The notes below the pieces were generated by a model that saw nothing but the letters and a program-made list of their open reading frames with translations, searched no databases and was not told the origin of the DNA. The translations under genes and the position numbers were made by a program. Shown here piece after piece: positions 44,255-51,433 of a DNA stretch of 64,000 nucleotides. The stretch comes from an uncultured Prevotellaceae bacterium (lineage in GTDB: Bacteria; Bacteroidota; Bacteroidia; Bacteroidales; Muribaculaceae), in the NCBI GenBank assembly GCA_900319525.1, contig ONOU01000011.1:1-64000 (forward strand). Reading direction: 5' to 3'. Every line of letters begins with the position of its first letter. The stretch's first letter is position 1.

Positions 44255-45147
44255 ACACCACTATGAATACCGCCATCAATCAAACATTCGACTGGAGCCG
44301 TTTCACTGCCGCAGTGCGCAAGGAGCTGGTAGAGAACAAGCGCGCGATACTGTTCACCCTGTTGGGCACCTATGGCCTGCTCACGATGATAATGCTCCTT
44401 GGCAACGTGAGCACCGGTTCCGAGACAGAAATCCATGAATTGCTCGAACTCTATGTGCCCCAAAAGATTATTTACGGGTTCCTCTCCTTTGCCATAATGG
44501 TTGTCGCTTCGCTGTCCTTCAGGAAACTGACCAGCAAGACGGGCCGCATCGAGATGCTTACCTCACCCTCGTCCACACTCGAGAAATTCCTGGTCAACAC
44601 CTTGATCTATGTGATCGGCTACCTCGTGGCATTCTTCATTTGCGCCCAACTGGCCGACCTCACCCGCATTGCCGTGCTGTGGTTTTTCCAGGATGATTAC
44701 TTCCATGTTCCCGGCCCCATCAACTTCCTGAAAATCATTCGCGACACTGTTGAGGGCATTGGCATTGGCAGCGCCAGCGAACTTGAGGGGATCGGCAGCG
44801 CCAGCGCAGTCATCGGAAATCCCGGCAAGTGGTTCGGCATCAACATGTACATCGGACTGCTGGCAGGTCCCGGCTTGTTCGTGCTGGGCAGCATCCTGTG
44901 GCCTCGCCTCTCACTGCTCAAGACATTTGCTGCCGTTTACGGCATCGAGATCATTCTGGGCATCATCTTCATGATCGTCGCCATCAACATTGACATGGAA
45001 ACATTAGGCCAGTGGATCATCTATCATCTGGAGGGTTTCATGATCACATTGACCATCTTCTCGATCATCCAGGGCATCATCTACTGGGGATTGTCATGGT
45101 ACCTGTTTAAGCATAAAGATGTCATTTCACTCAAGTGGTGGAAATAA
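44251..45147 (+). CDS. ABC-2-type transporter permease
   Basis: 298 aa with about six membrane helices: AILFTLLGTYGLLTMIMLL, IIYGFLSFAIMVVASLSF, TLIYVIGYLVAFFICAQLA, then about 190-210, LLKTFAAVYGIEIILGIIFMIVAI, and ITLTIFSIIQGIIYWGLSW. The N-terminal WSRFTAAVRKELVENKR is typical of ABC-2 permeases. A small imperfect repeat GIGIGSASELEGIGSAS occurs in the middle. Overlaps the ATPase gene by 4 bp; GntR follows after 18 nt. Substrate not known. Confidence 0.88.
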   Translation: MNTTMNTAINQTFDWSRFTAAVRKELVENKRAILFTLLGTYGLLTMIMLLGNVSTGSETEIHELLELYVPQKIIYGFLSFAIMVVASLSFRKLTSKTGRIEMLTSPSSTLEKFLVNTLIYVIGYLVAFFICAQLADLTRIAVLWFFQDDYFHVPGPINFLKIIRDTVEGIGIGSASELEGIGSASAVIGNPGKWFGINMYIGLLAGPGLFVLGSILWPRLSLLKTFAAVYGIEIILGIIFMIVAINIDMETLGQWIIYHLEGFMITLTIFSIIQGIIYWGLSWYLFKHKDVISLKWWK

Positions 45148-45165
45148 TTAAAACGGAATAGAATC

Positions 45166-45528
45166 ATGAACTTCAAGGATAACAAAGCGATTTACCTGCA
45201 GATTGCAGACCGCATCGGCGACCAGATCCTGTCAGGCAAGCTGGAGGCCGAAGGAAAAGTGCCGAGCGTGCGCGAACTTGCCGCCGAAATCGAGGTCAAC
45301 GCCAACACCGTGGCACGCACCTACGACCACCTGCAGCAACAGGGCATCATCTATACCAAGCGCGGCCTGGGCTACTTCGTCAGCCCCGATGCCCGTGACC
45401 AGATTGTCGCCCGTCGGCGCGACCAATTGATGCAGGGCGAAATGGACTACTTCCTGGGGCAACTCAAGGCCGTGGGCATCACCCCCGCCGAGCTCCAGGG
45501 ACTCTATCAAGACTATCTTGAGAAGTAA
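45166..45528 (+). CDS. GntR-family regulator, YtrA subfamily
   Basis: 120 aa: a winged-helix GntR domain (FKDNKAIYLQIADRIGDQIL; KVPSVRELAAEIEVNANTVARTYDHLQQQGI) and only a short helical tail (about 75-120), the YtrA layout without a ligand-binding domain. It sits last in the ABC operon and presumably binds the palindrome at 43349-43372. YtrA regulators generally repress their own ABC operon. Confidence 0.9.
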   Translation: MNFKDNKAIYLQIADRIGDQILSGKLEAEGKVPSVRELAAEIEVNANTVARTYDHLQQQGIIYTKRGLGYFVSPDARDQIVARRRDQLMQGEMDYFLGQLKAVGITPAELQGLYQDYLEK

Positions 45529-45540
45529 CACTAATCATCA

Positions 45541-45622
45541 ACTACGAATTACACGAACCACACCAGCTAACAAAATAATAAGGAATTAAGGGGGGGAGAA
45601 AGCCATTCGTGTAATTCGTAGT
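45541..45622. repeat. MITE-like inverted repeat element
   Basis: Perfect 17-bp arms (45541-45557 and 45606-45622, starting ACTACGAATTACACGAA) flank a 48-nt spacer, and the right arm runs into TTTTATTT. No frame lies inside. It could be a small mobile repeat or a long-stemmed terminator for the GntR operon. Confidence 0.8.
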
Positions 45623-45644
45623 TTTATTTAAAAAAGAAAGAATT

Positions 45645-46295
45645 ATGAAAAAGCCATTATCATTCTTCACCATCATGATGCTTGCTGCCGCTGTGACGTT
45701 GACATCTTGCCGCCAGGAGCAGCAGCAAACCGATACAGAGATAGAGGTTCCCCTGAAGGTCACCTACAGTATCGATTGCTCGAGGGATCTGTTGGCCCTG
45801 TGTGATCTGGTTGTCACCTATAAAGGTAATGACGGCGCCAACGTCACCGACACCATCACTAGCTCTCCCGGCGACACGACCGAGGTACAGACGTGGACCA
45901 AGGTGGTCGCAACTCACAAGGTTCCCGTAAAAATCGGCTTTGATTACAATCTTGAGCCTAAGACCGACAGCTTGGTTATCAATCGGTCCACGGCTTCGCT
46001 CCATGCCATAGGCACAATCATTGCTGAGAAGATGGGCATCAGGAAAAGAAATCCAACACCCATGCCAAGTGAAAAAATCATCAACGGCAAGCACATTTTC
46101 TTCAAGTATTACAGAATGATGGACAAAAAGGTCAACAACACCCGCAGTGACCTGGCCACTTGCATCAAGCACCATAACGACAGCCTGGCCACCAGCCGAG
46201 CAACCGCCGAGAGCAATACTTGCTTTATCATCAAGTCAGCGCCTCATGGCAAGACCTTGAGAGTGAAGCAAGCGCGCTGGAACGAAAACGAGTAG
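45645..46295 (+). CDS. Lipoprotein of unknown function
   Basis: 216 aa. Lipoprotein signal (MKKPLSFFTIMMLAAAVTLTSC; lipobox LTSC with Cys22). The mature part is a mixed domain with VPLKVTYSIDCSRDLLALCDLVVTYKG and a basic C-terminus; no family recognised. Three lysine-rich helical stretches lie in the C-terminal half. The following tiny membrane-protein gene begins 33 nt after its stop, so they may be co-transcribed. Anchored in the inner or outer membrane. Confidence 0.7.
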   Translation: MKKPLSFFTIMMLAAAVTLTSCRQEQQQTDTEIEVPLKVTYSIDCSRDLLALCDLVVTYKGNDGANVTDTITSSPGDTTEVQTWTKVVATHKVPVKIGFDYNLEPKTDSLVINRSTASLHAIGTIIAEKMGIRKRNPTPMPSEKIINGKHIFFKYYRMMDKKVNNTRSDLATCIKHHNDSLATSRATAESNTCFIIKSAPHGKTLRVKQARWNENE

Positions 46296-46327
46296 AGATA
46301 GAGTCCAACCCTAAAAATGATAAGATT

Positions 46328-46423
46328 ATGGAACAGAAAGCATTTGTAGCCACAGCAACCGCTGTCGTCGTTGCTATCGTGACCCTCGTGACCAGTATCG
46401 TATTGGGGCACATCACAGCCTGA
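46328..46423 (+). CDS. 31-aa single-pass membrane microprotein (paralogue 1)
   Basis: ATG 46328 to stop 46423. It starts MEQKAFVATATAVVVAIVTL and is almost wholly one membrane helix. A longer frame starting at 46220 runs through the lipoprotein gene in another phase and is not credible. It is related to the 30-aa protein at 48037: both share AFVAT, then T, VAIVT and SI at matching positions, also at DNA level (GCATTTGTAGCCACAG). Function unknown. Confidence 0.65.
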   Translation: MEQKAFVATATAVVVAIVTLVTSIVLGHITA

Positions 46424-46470
46424 TCACGCAACCCAATCAAATAACACATACTAATAACCTTTAATACCAA

Positions 46471-47859
46471 ATGAGTATGAAAAGACTAGGTTTTCAACCG
46501 GTGATTTGCCTTATCATCATGATGATGGCAGGACTCAGCAACGTGGCTCACGGCCAGGACTTCAACGGCACGTGGGTGGGCACCCTGGAGGCCGGCGTTT
46601 ATTCACTGCAACTTGTGTTCCACATTGAGCAGACCGACCAAGACGTCACCGTCACATGGGATTCACCCGACCAGGGCGGATTCAACTTGCCGGCAACAGC
46701 TACCATCACAGGCAATGAATTGAACGTGGACATTCCGAACTCCCATGCCAAGTACAAGGGCACGTTGAAGGGCGACACGCTGGACGGCATCTTTACCCAG
46801 GGAGCCAATATGCCCCTGCGCCTGACCCGCAAGGCTGGCGAGGACGACAACAACCGTCGTCCCCAGGAAGCCGCTATCGAAGCCGACCGCAACAAGCCCT
46901 ACCATGCCGAGGAGGTGACCTTCACCAACGACGGCATCACCTTTGCCGGCACGCTGACCTTGCCCAACAGCGGGAACAATTTCCCGGCTGTGGTTCTGAT
47001 TGCCGGATCAGGCCCCCATGACCGCAACGAGGAGGTCTTCATGCACAAGCCGTTCCTGCTGCTGGCCGACGCGCTGAGCCGCAACGGTTTTGCCGTGCTG
47101 CGCTATGACGAACGTGGCGTGGGTGCCACGGTCGGTGGTGACCCGCTGACTTCCACCGAACCGCTGGCCACCGATGCCATGGCGGCCCTGCGATACCTCA
47201 AGTCACGTCCCGAGGTGGATGCCTCCCGCGCGGGTCTGATGGGTCATAGCGAAGGCGGCATGATTGCTATCATGAACGCGGCACAGCACCCCGACGAAGT
47301 CCCCTTTATCGTGTCGCTGGCCGGAACCGGCGTCGACGGCGTTGAACTGGGCATGCAGCAAGTCAAGCTGTTGAATAAAGCCATGGGCACGGAACCCGAT
47401 TCAGCAGAGCTGCGCTTTAATGAGGAACTGTTCAGGATAATCGCTGCCGAGAAAGATTCTGTCAAATTGCGCAACAAACTGAAAGCGTTCTATCAGAGCC
47501 ATCCCGAACAACTGGAAAAAGCGGGAGACAAGATAACCATCGACCAAATTGTGGACATGACTTTCATCACGAGTTGCATCTTCCAGTATGACCCCACCCA
47601 GAACCTCAAGCGCGTCAAGTGTCCCATGCTCGCCATCAACGGCAAGCTGGACGCCCAAGTGGCCTGTGAGGAGAACCTGGAGGCCATCAAGCGGCTTGTG
47701 CCGCACGCCACGGTCAAGGCCTACGAGGGATTGAACCACTTCTTCCAGACGTGCAGCGGATGGGTGGGCAGCACACAGTATGCCGTCATCCGCGAGACAA
47801 TGGCCCCGCAAGTGCTCGACGATATCGTCAAGTGGCTGCAAGACGTCACCCGCCAGTAA
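46471..47859 (+). CDS. Secreted alpha/beta hydrolase with N-terminal beta domain
   Basis: 462 aa; signal peptide about 1-28 (NVAHGQ). A lipocalin-like or DUF-type beta domain (30-110: DFNGTWVGTLEAGVYSLQLVFHIEQ) precedes an alpha/beta hydrolase. In the hydrolase, VVLIAGSGPHDRNEE holds the oxyanion region, VLRYDERGVG follows, and LMGHSEGGMIAIM contains the nucleophile Ser (GHSEG); GKLDAQV and GLNHFFQ supply Asp and His. Such two-domain secreted esterases or peptidases are common in Bacteroidales; substrate uncertain. Start 46471 or 46477. Confidence 0.85.
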   Translation: MSMKRLGFQPVICLIIMMMAGLSNVAHGQDFNGTWVGTLEAGVYSLQLVFHIEQTDQDVTVTWDSPDQGGFNLPATATITGNELNVDIPNSHAKYKGTLKGDTLDGIFTQGANMPLRLTRKAGEDDNNRRPQEAAIEADRNKPYHAEEVTFTNDGITFAGTLTLPNSGNNFPAVVLIAGSGPHDRNEEVFMHKPFLLLADALSRNGFAVLRYDERGVGATVGGDPLTSTEPLATDAMAALRYLKSRPEVDASRAGLMGHSEGGMIAIMNAAQHPDEVPFIVSLAGTGVDGVELGMQQVKLLNKAMGTEPDSAELRFNEELFRIIAAEKDSVKLRNKLKAFYQSHPEQLEKAGDKITIDQIVDMTFITSCIFQYDPTQNLKRVKCPMLAINGKLDAQVACEENLEAIKRLVPHATVKAYEGLNHFFQTCSGWVGSTQYAVIRETMAPQVLDDIVKWLQDVTRQ

Positions 47860-48036
47860 TCACCAACCAGTGTAAAAGAATTAGACATTTCTTTGCAAAA
47901 AAGTATTACTTATTGCGCTATTTGGTGAAAAGTTGTAGAAATCGAAGGTTGTTGGCACCACTTTTGCAGTAGTTTTTAACAAATAATTGGCTCAAAAACG
48001 AGCTCCATTTGTTCAATTATTAAAAAAGGAGGAACT
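47860..48036. promoter_or_regulatory. Leader of the 30-aa microprotein with strong Shine-Dalgarno
   Basis: AAAGGAGG at 48025-48032 lies 4 nt before the ATG, an almost perfect Shine-Dalgarno and rare in Bacteroidales, where nearly all genes in this window lack one. A CACTTTTG box near 47959-47966 may be the promoter -7 element. Confidence 0.7.
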
Positions 48037-48129
48037 ATGAAACCGCAAGCATTTGTAGCCACAGTGACCGTCATTACAGTAGCCATCGTAACTTTTCTGG
48101 CATCCATCTTCACATCTATCTCGATGTAA
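48037..48129 (+). CDS. 30-aa single-pass membrane microprotein (paralogue 2)
   Basis: ATG 48037 to TAA 48129; begins MKPQAFVATVTVITVAIVTF and is one hydrophobic helix with a short C-terminus. It is related to the 31-aa protein at 46328 (AFVAT and VAIVT in the same register). It has its own leader with a strong Shine-Dalgarno and a hairpin right behind the stop, so it looks like a deliberately expressed small gene. Possible roles include a small membrane regulator or a hydrophobic type I toxin; neither can be decided from sequence. Confidence 0.75.
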   Translation: MKPQAFVATVTVITVAIVTFLASIFTSISM

Positions 48130-48135
48130 AAAAAT

Positions 48136-48171
48136 CGCTTCCAGTGTGTAGTTTTTTATACGCTGGAAGCG
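48136..48171 (+). terminator. Hairpin after the microprotein
   Basis: CGCTTCCAG (48136-48144) pairs with CTGGAAGCG (48163-48171) around a T-rich 18-nt loop, 7 nt after the stop. There is no U-run directly after, so it may protect the mRNA or pair with another RNA rather than terminate. Confidence 0.6.
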
Positions 48172-48270
48172 TCTAAGTGTAAAAAACAGCGCTGGCAACA
48201 ATGCATCGACAAAGCATTAGATAGCATCAGATAAATAGTTTGACAATTAGTTTTTTGTTGATTAAAGTGT

Positions 48271-48300
48271 TTGTCAATTGTTCAGGATGCTATACATTTG
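48271..48300 (+). promoter_or_regulatory. Promoter of the first M16 gene
   Basis: TTG at 48271-48273, 19 nt, TACATTTG at 48293-48300. Upstream TTTGACAATT is shared with the promoter region of the second M16 gene. Confidence 0.75.
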
Positions 48301-48350
48301 CAACGGCAAATAAAAACAACAATTATATTTCAATCAATCTATAAAAAATT

Positions 48351-51182
48351 ATGAACATGAAGAGAATCTTTTCGATGTTGCTGCTGATGCTCATGCTCTT
48401 CAGCACCAACGTGATGACGGCACAGGAAATGCCGCCCATCCCTGTCGATGACGCCGTGCGCATCGGTAAACTGGATTGCGGACTGACCTACTACATCCGT
48501 CACAACGACTATCCCGAGCACCGCGTGAACTTCTACATCGCACAGCGCGTGGGCTCCATCCAGGAGGAGGAGAGCCAGCGTGGTCTTGCCCACTTCCTGG
48601 AGCACATGGCCTTTAACGGCAGTGAGCACTTCAACGGCGAGGGAAAGGGCATCATCGACTATACCCGCTCGCTGGGTGTGAACTTTGGCGGCGACCTCAA
48701 TGCCTACACCAGCATTGCCGAGACCGTTTATAACATCAACGACGTGCCTAGCACGCGCCAGAGCGCCATTGACTCGTGCTTGCTCATCCTCAAGGACTGG
48801 AGCAACGGCCTGCTGCTCACCGACGAGGAGATCGACAAGGAGCGCGGCGTCATCCACGAGGAGTGGCGACTGGGCCAGAGCGCACAGATGCGCATGCTGG
48901 AGCGCCAGCTGGAACCCTTGTTCCCTGACTCGAAGTTCGGCAAGCGTCTGCCCATCGGCCTGATGAGCGTCGTTGACAACTTCCCCTACAAGGACCTGCG
49001 CGACTACTACCACAAGTGGTACCGTCCCGACAACCAGGCCCTGGTCATCGTGGGTGACGTGGATGTTGACCACATCGAGGCCCAGATCAAGGAGATGTAC
49101 AAGGGTTATACCCTGGACCCCAATGCCGCACAGGTGGTGCGCGAGCCGGTGCCCGACAACGAGCAGCCCATCATCGTTGTTGACAAGGACAAGGAGCAGC
49201 AATACAGCGAGGTGAGCGTGATGTTCAAGCACGAGACCGAGACTCCCGAGGAGAAGAAAAATCTGGACTACCTGCTCGTTGACTACATCAAGGAGATGAT
49301 TGTCGATATGCTCAACCAGCGCTTGAGCGACCAGGCCCAGGAGCCCGACTGCCCCTATGACATGGCAAGCTGCTATGACGGCCCCTACATCCTGGCCAAC
49401 ACAATGGATGCCTTCACCATCGACATCATGCCCAAGGAAGGCAAAACCGAGGCTGCCACCCAGGCTGCCATCGTCGAGGCCCTGCGTGCTGCCAAGCACG
49501 GTTTCACAGCCAGCGAGTACCAGCGTGCCAGCGACGAGTACCTGAGCCGCCTGGAGAAGCGCTACAACAACCGCGACAAGATCTCCAACGAGAACTTTGG
49601 CCGCCAGTACTGCAGCAACTACCTGGATGGCGAACCCATCCCCTCGATCGAGCAACTCTACCAGTTGATGGGCATGATTGCCCCTCAAATTCAGGTCGAG
49701 ATGATCAACCAAGTGCTGCCAGAGCTCATCACCACCGACGGCAAGAACCTGGTGATCACCAACTTCAACCAGGAGAAGGAAGGCGCCGTCTATCCCACGG
49801 TCGAGGGCTTGAAGGCCGCCTATGACGCTGCCATCGCCGCCCCCATCGAGGCCTATGTTGACAATGTGAAGAACGAGCCCCTGATGACCAAGATGCCCAA
49901 GAAGGGCAAGATTGTCAAGGAGAGCGAGAACACCACCCTGGGCTACAAGGAACTGGAGCTGAGCAACGGCGTCCGCGTCGTGCTCAAGAAGACCGACTTC
50001 AAGCAGGACGAAATCAGCATGAGCGCATTCCAGCGCGGCGGACAGTCGCTCTATAGCGAGAAGGACTGGGCCAACCTGCAAATGCTGAGCGCATTGAGCG
50101 GATTCACCGGCGTGGGCAACTTCTCTAACTCGGAGTTGCAAAAAGCCCTGGCCGGCAAGCAGGTGAGTGTGTACTTGAACGTGGGTGCCTATACCGACGA
50201 GTTGAGCGGTAACAGCACCGTCAAGGACCTGGAGACCTTGTTCCAGCTCATCTACCTCAACTTCACTGCCCTGAACAAGGACGAGAAGAAGTTCAACCAG
50301 GTAATGAGCCTGATGGAGACCCAGCTCAAGAACAAGGACCTCATGCCCGAGATGGCCTTGAGCGACACGATGCAGTACGTCATCAGCGGCCGCAGCTGGC
50401 GCAACAAGCCCTTTGCTGTCGAGGACCTCAAGCAGGTCAACCTGGACCGCATCATCGAGATTGCCAAGGAGCGCACCGCCAATGCCGCCAACTACACCTT
50501 CACCTTTGTCGGCGCGATTGACGAGGCTACCATCCGCCCGCTCATCGAGCAGTACATCGCCAGCCTGCCCGCCAAGAAGGGCAAGAAGACCAACTGGGTC
50601 AATGACATGCAGATGCCTAAGGGTCAGGTCATCAACCACTTCACCCGCAAGATGGAGTCTCCCAAGGAGTATGAAATCGTCATCTGGCACAACAACGACC
50701 TGCCTCACACCCTGGAGAATGAGGTCAAGACCGAGATGCTTGCCCAGTGCTTGAGCCGCATCTATCTGCAAAAGATCCGCGAGGATGCCGGTGCCGCCTA
50801 CTCGACCGACGCTGTCGGCCAGACCGTCATGGCCGGTGACCAGCCGCAGACGATGGTTCTCGCTGTATGTCCCGTCAATCCCGAGTTTGAGGAGTTGGCC
50901 CTGAACATCATGAACGAGGAGATGAAGAATGCCTGCACCACCATCGATGCCACCGCCCTGACCGAGGCTGCCGAGCAGATGCTCAAGGACTATGCCACCA
51001 GTGCTAAGGAGAACTGGTTCTGGAGGAGCGTTATCCAGGACTACCTGATGCACGGCTATGACGGCGTCACGGGTTATGAGCAGATCGTCAAGGCCCAGAC
51101 TCCCGCAACCATCGCCGAGTTTGCCCGCCAGCTCTACAACGCCGGCAACAAGATCGAGATCGTGATGGCTCCCGAGAAGTAA
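48351..51182 (+). CDS. M16-family (pitrilysin/PqqL-like) zinc peptidase, copy 1
   Basis: 943 aa; signal peptide about 1-25 (NVMTAQ), no lipobox. Four M16 domains in one chain. The active N-terminal domain has the inverted zinc motif HFLEH (His81, Glu84, His85) and the downstream third-ligand region DKERGVIHEEWR. The inactive C-terminal half has the R/Y substrate motif AGAAYSTDA near 805. M16 peptidases degrade peptides inside a closing chamber; PqqL-type enzymes do this in the periplasm. The next gene is a close paralogue along the whole length, so this is a tandem duplication with separate promoters. Confidence 0.92.
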   Translation: MNMKRIFSMLLLMLMLFSTNVMTAQEMPPIPVDDAVRIGKLDCGLTYYIRHNDYPEHRVNFYIAQRVGSIQEEESQRGLAHFLEHMAFNGSEHFNGEGKGIIDYTRSLGVNFGGDLNAYTSIAETVYNINDVPSTRQSAIDSCLLILKDWSNGLLLTDEEIDKERGVIHEEWRLGQSAQMRMLERQLEPLFPDSKFGKRLPIGLMSVVDNFPYKDLRDYYHKWYRPDNQALVIVGDVDVDHIEAQIKEMYKGYTLDPNAAQVVREPVPDNEQPIIVVDKDKEQQYSEVSVMFKHETETPEEKKNLDYLLVDYIKEMIVDMLNQRLSDQAQEPDCPYDMASCYDGPYILANTMDAFTIDIMPKEGKTEAATQAAIVEALRAAKHGFTASEYQRASDEYLSRLEKRYNNRDKISNENFGRQYCSNYLDGEPIPSIEQLYQLMGMIAPQIQVEMINQVLPELITTDGKNLVITNFNQEKEGAVYPTVEGLKAAYDAAIAAPIEAYVDNVKNEPLMTKMPKKGKIVKESENTTLGYKELELSNGVRVVLKKTDFKQDEISMSAFQRGGQSLYSEKDWANLQMLSALSGFTGVGNFSNSELQKALAGKQVSVYLNVGAYTDELSGNSTVKDLETLFQLIYLNFTALNKDEKKFNQVMSLMETQLKNKDLMPEMALSDTMQYVISGRSWRNKPFAVEDLKQVNLDRIIEIAKERTANAANYTFTFVGAIDEATIRPLIEQYIASLPAKKGKKTNWVNDMQMPKGQVINHFTRKMESPKEYEIVIWHNNDLPHTLENEVKTEMLAQCLSRIYLQKIREDAGAAYSTDAVGQTVMAGDQPQTMVLAVCPVNPEFEELALNIMNEEMKNACTTIDATALTEAAEQMLKDYATSAKENWFWRSVIQDYLMHGYDGVTGYEQIVKAQTPATIAEFARQLYNAGNKIEIVMAPEK

Positions 51183-51214
51183 TCCACTGGATTCATTGAA
51201 GGTTACTTTTTAAC

Positions 51215-51260
51215 AGGTGGCCGCAGGATGGAAGACATTCTGGCGGCCACCTGCTTTTTA
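51215..51260 (+). terminator. Intrinsic terminator of M16 copy 1
   Basis: Perfect 11-bp stem (51215-51225 with 51244-51254, arms CAGGTGGCCGC/GCGGCCACCTG) followed by CTTTTT. Confidence 0.88.
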
Positions 51261-51344
51261 GGGCCTGAAAACAGATAAACGTATAAAAATTTGACAATTT
51301 ATTGTATGATACTTTGACAGACAGGCATTTTGAGCATAAAATAT

Positions 51345-51375
51345 TTGACAGGCAATGCTATTCTTCATACATTTG
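51345..51375 (+). promoter_or_regulatory. Promoter of the second M16 gene
   Basis: TTG at 51345-51347, exactly 20 nt, TACATTTG at 51368-51375. The open frame reaches up to 51302, but the start must be downstream of this promoter. Confidence 0.8.
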
Positions 51376-51433
51376 CAGCGATCAACGACATCGACACTTA
51401 TCAGTTTTTATCAACCATAAAAATCAAATGATT

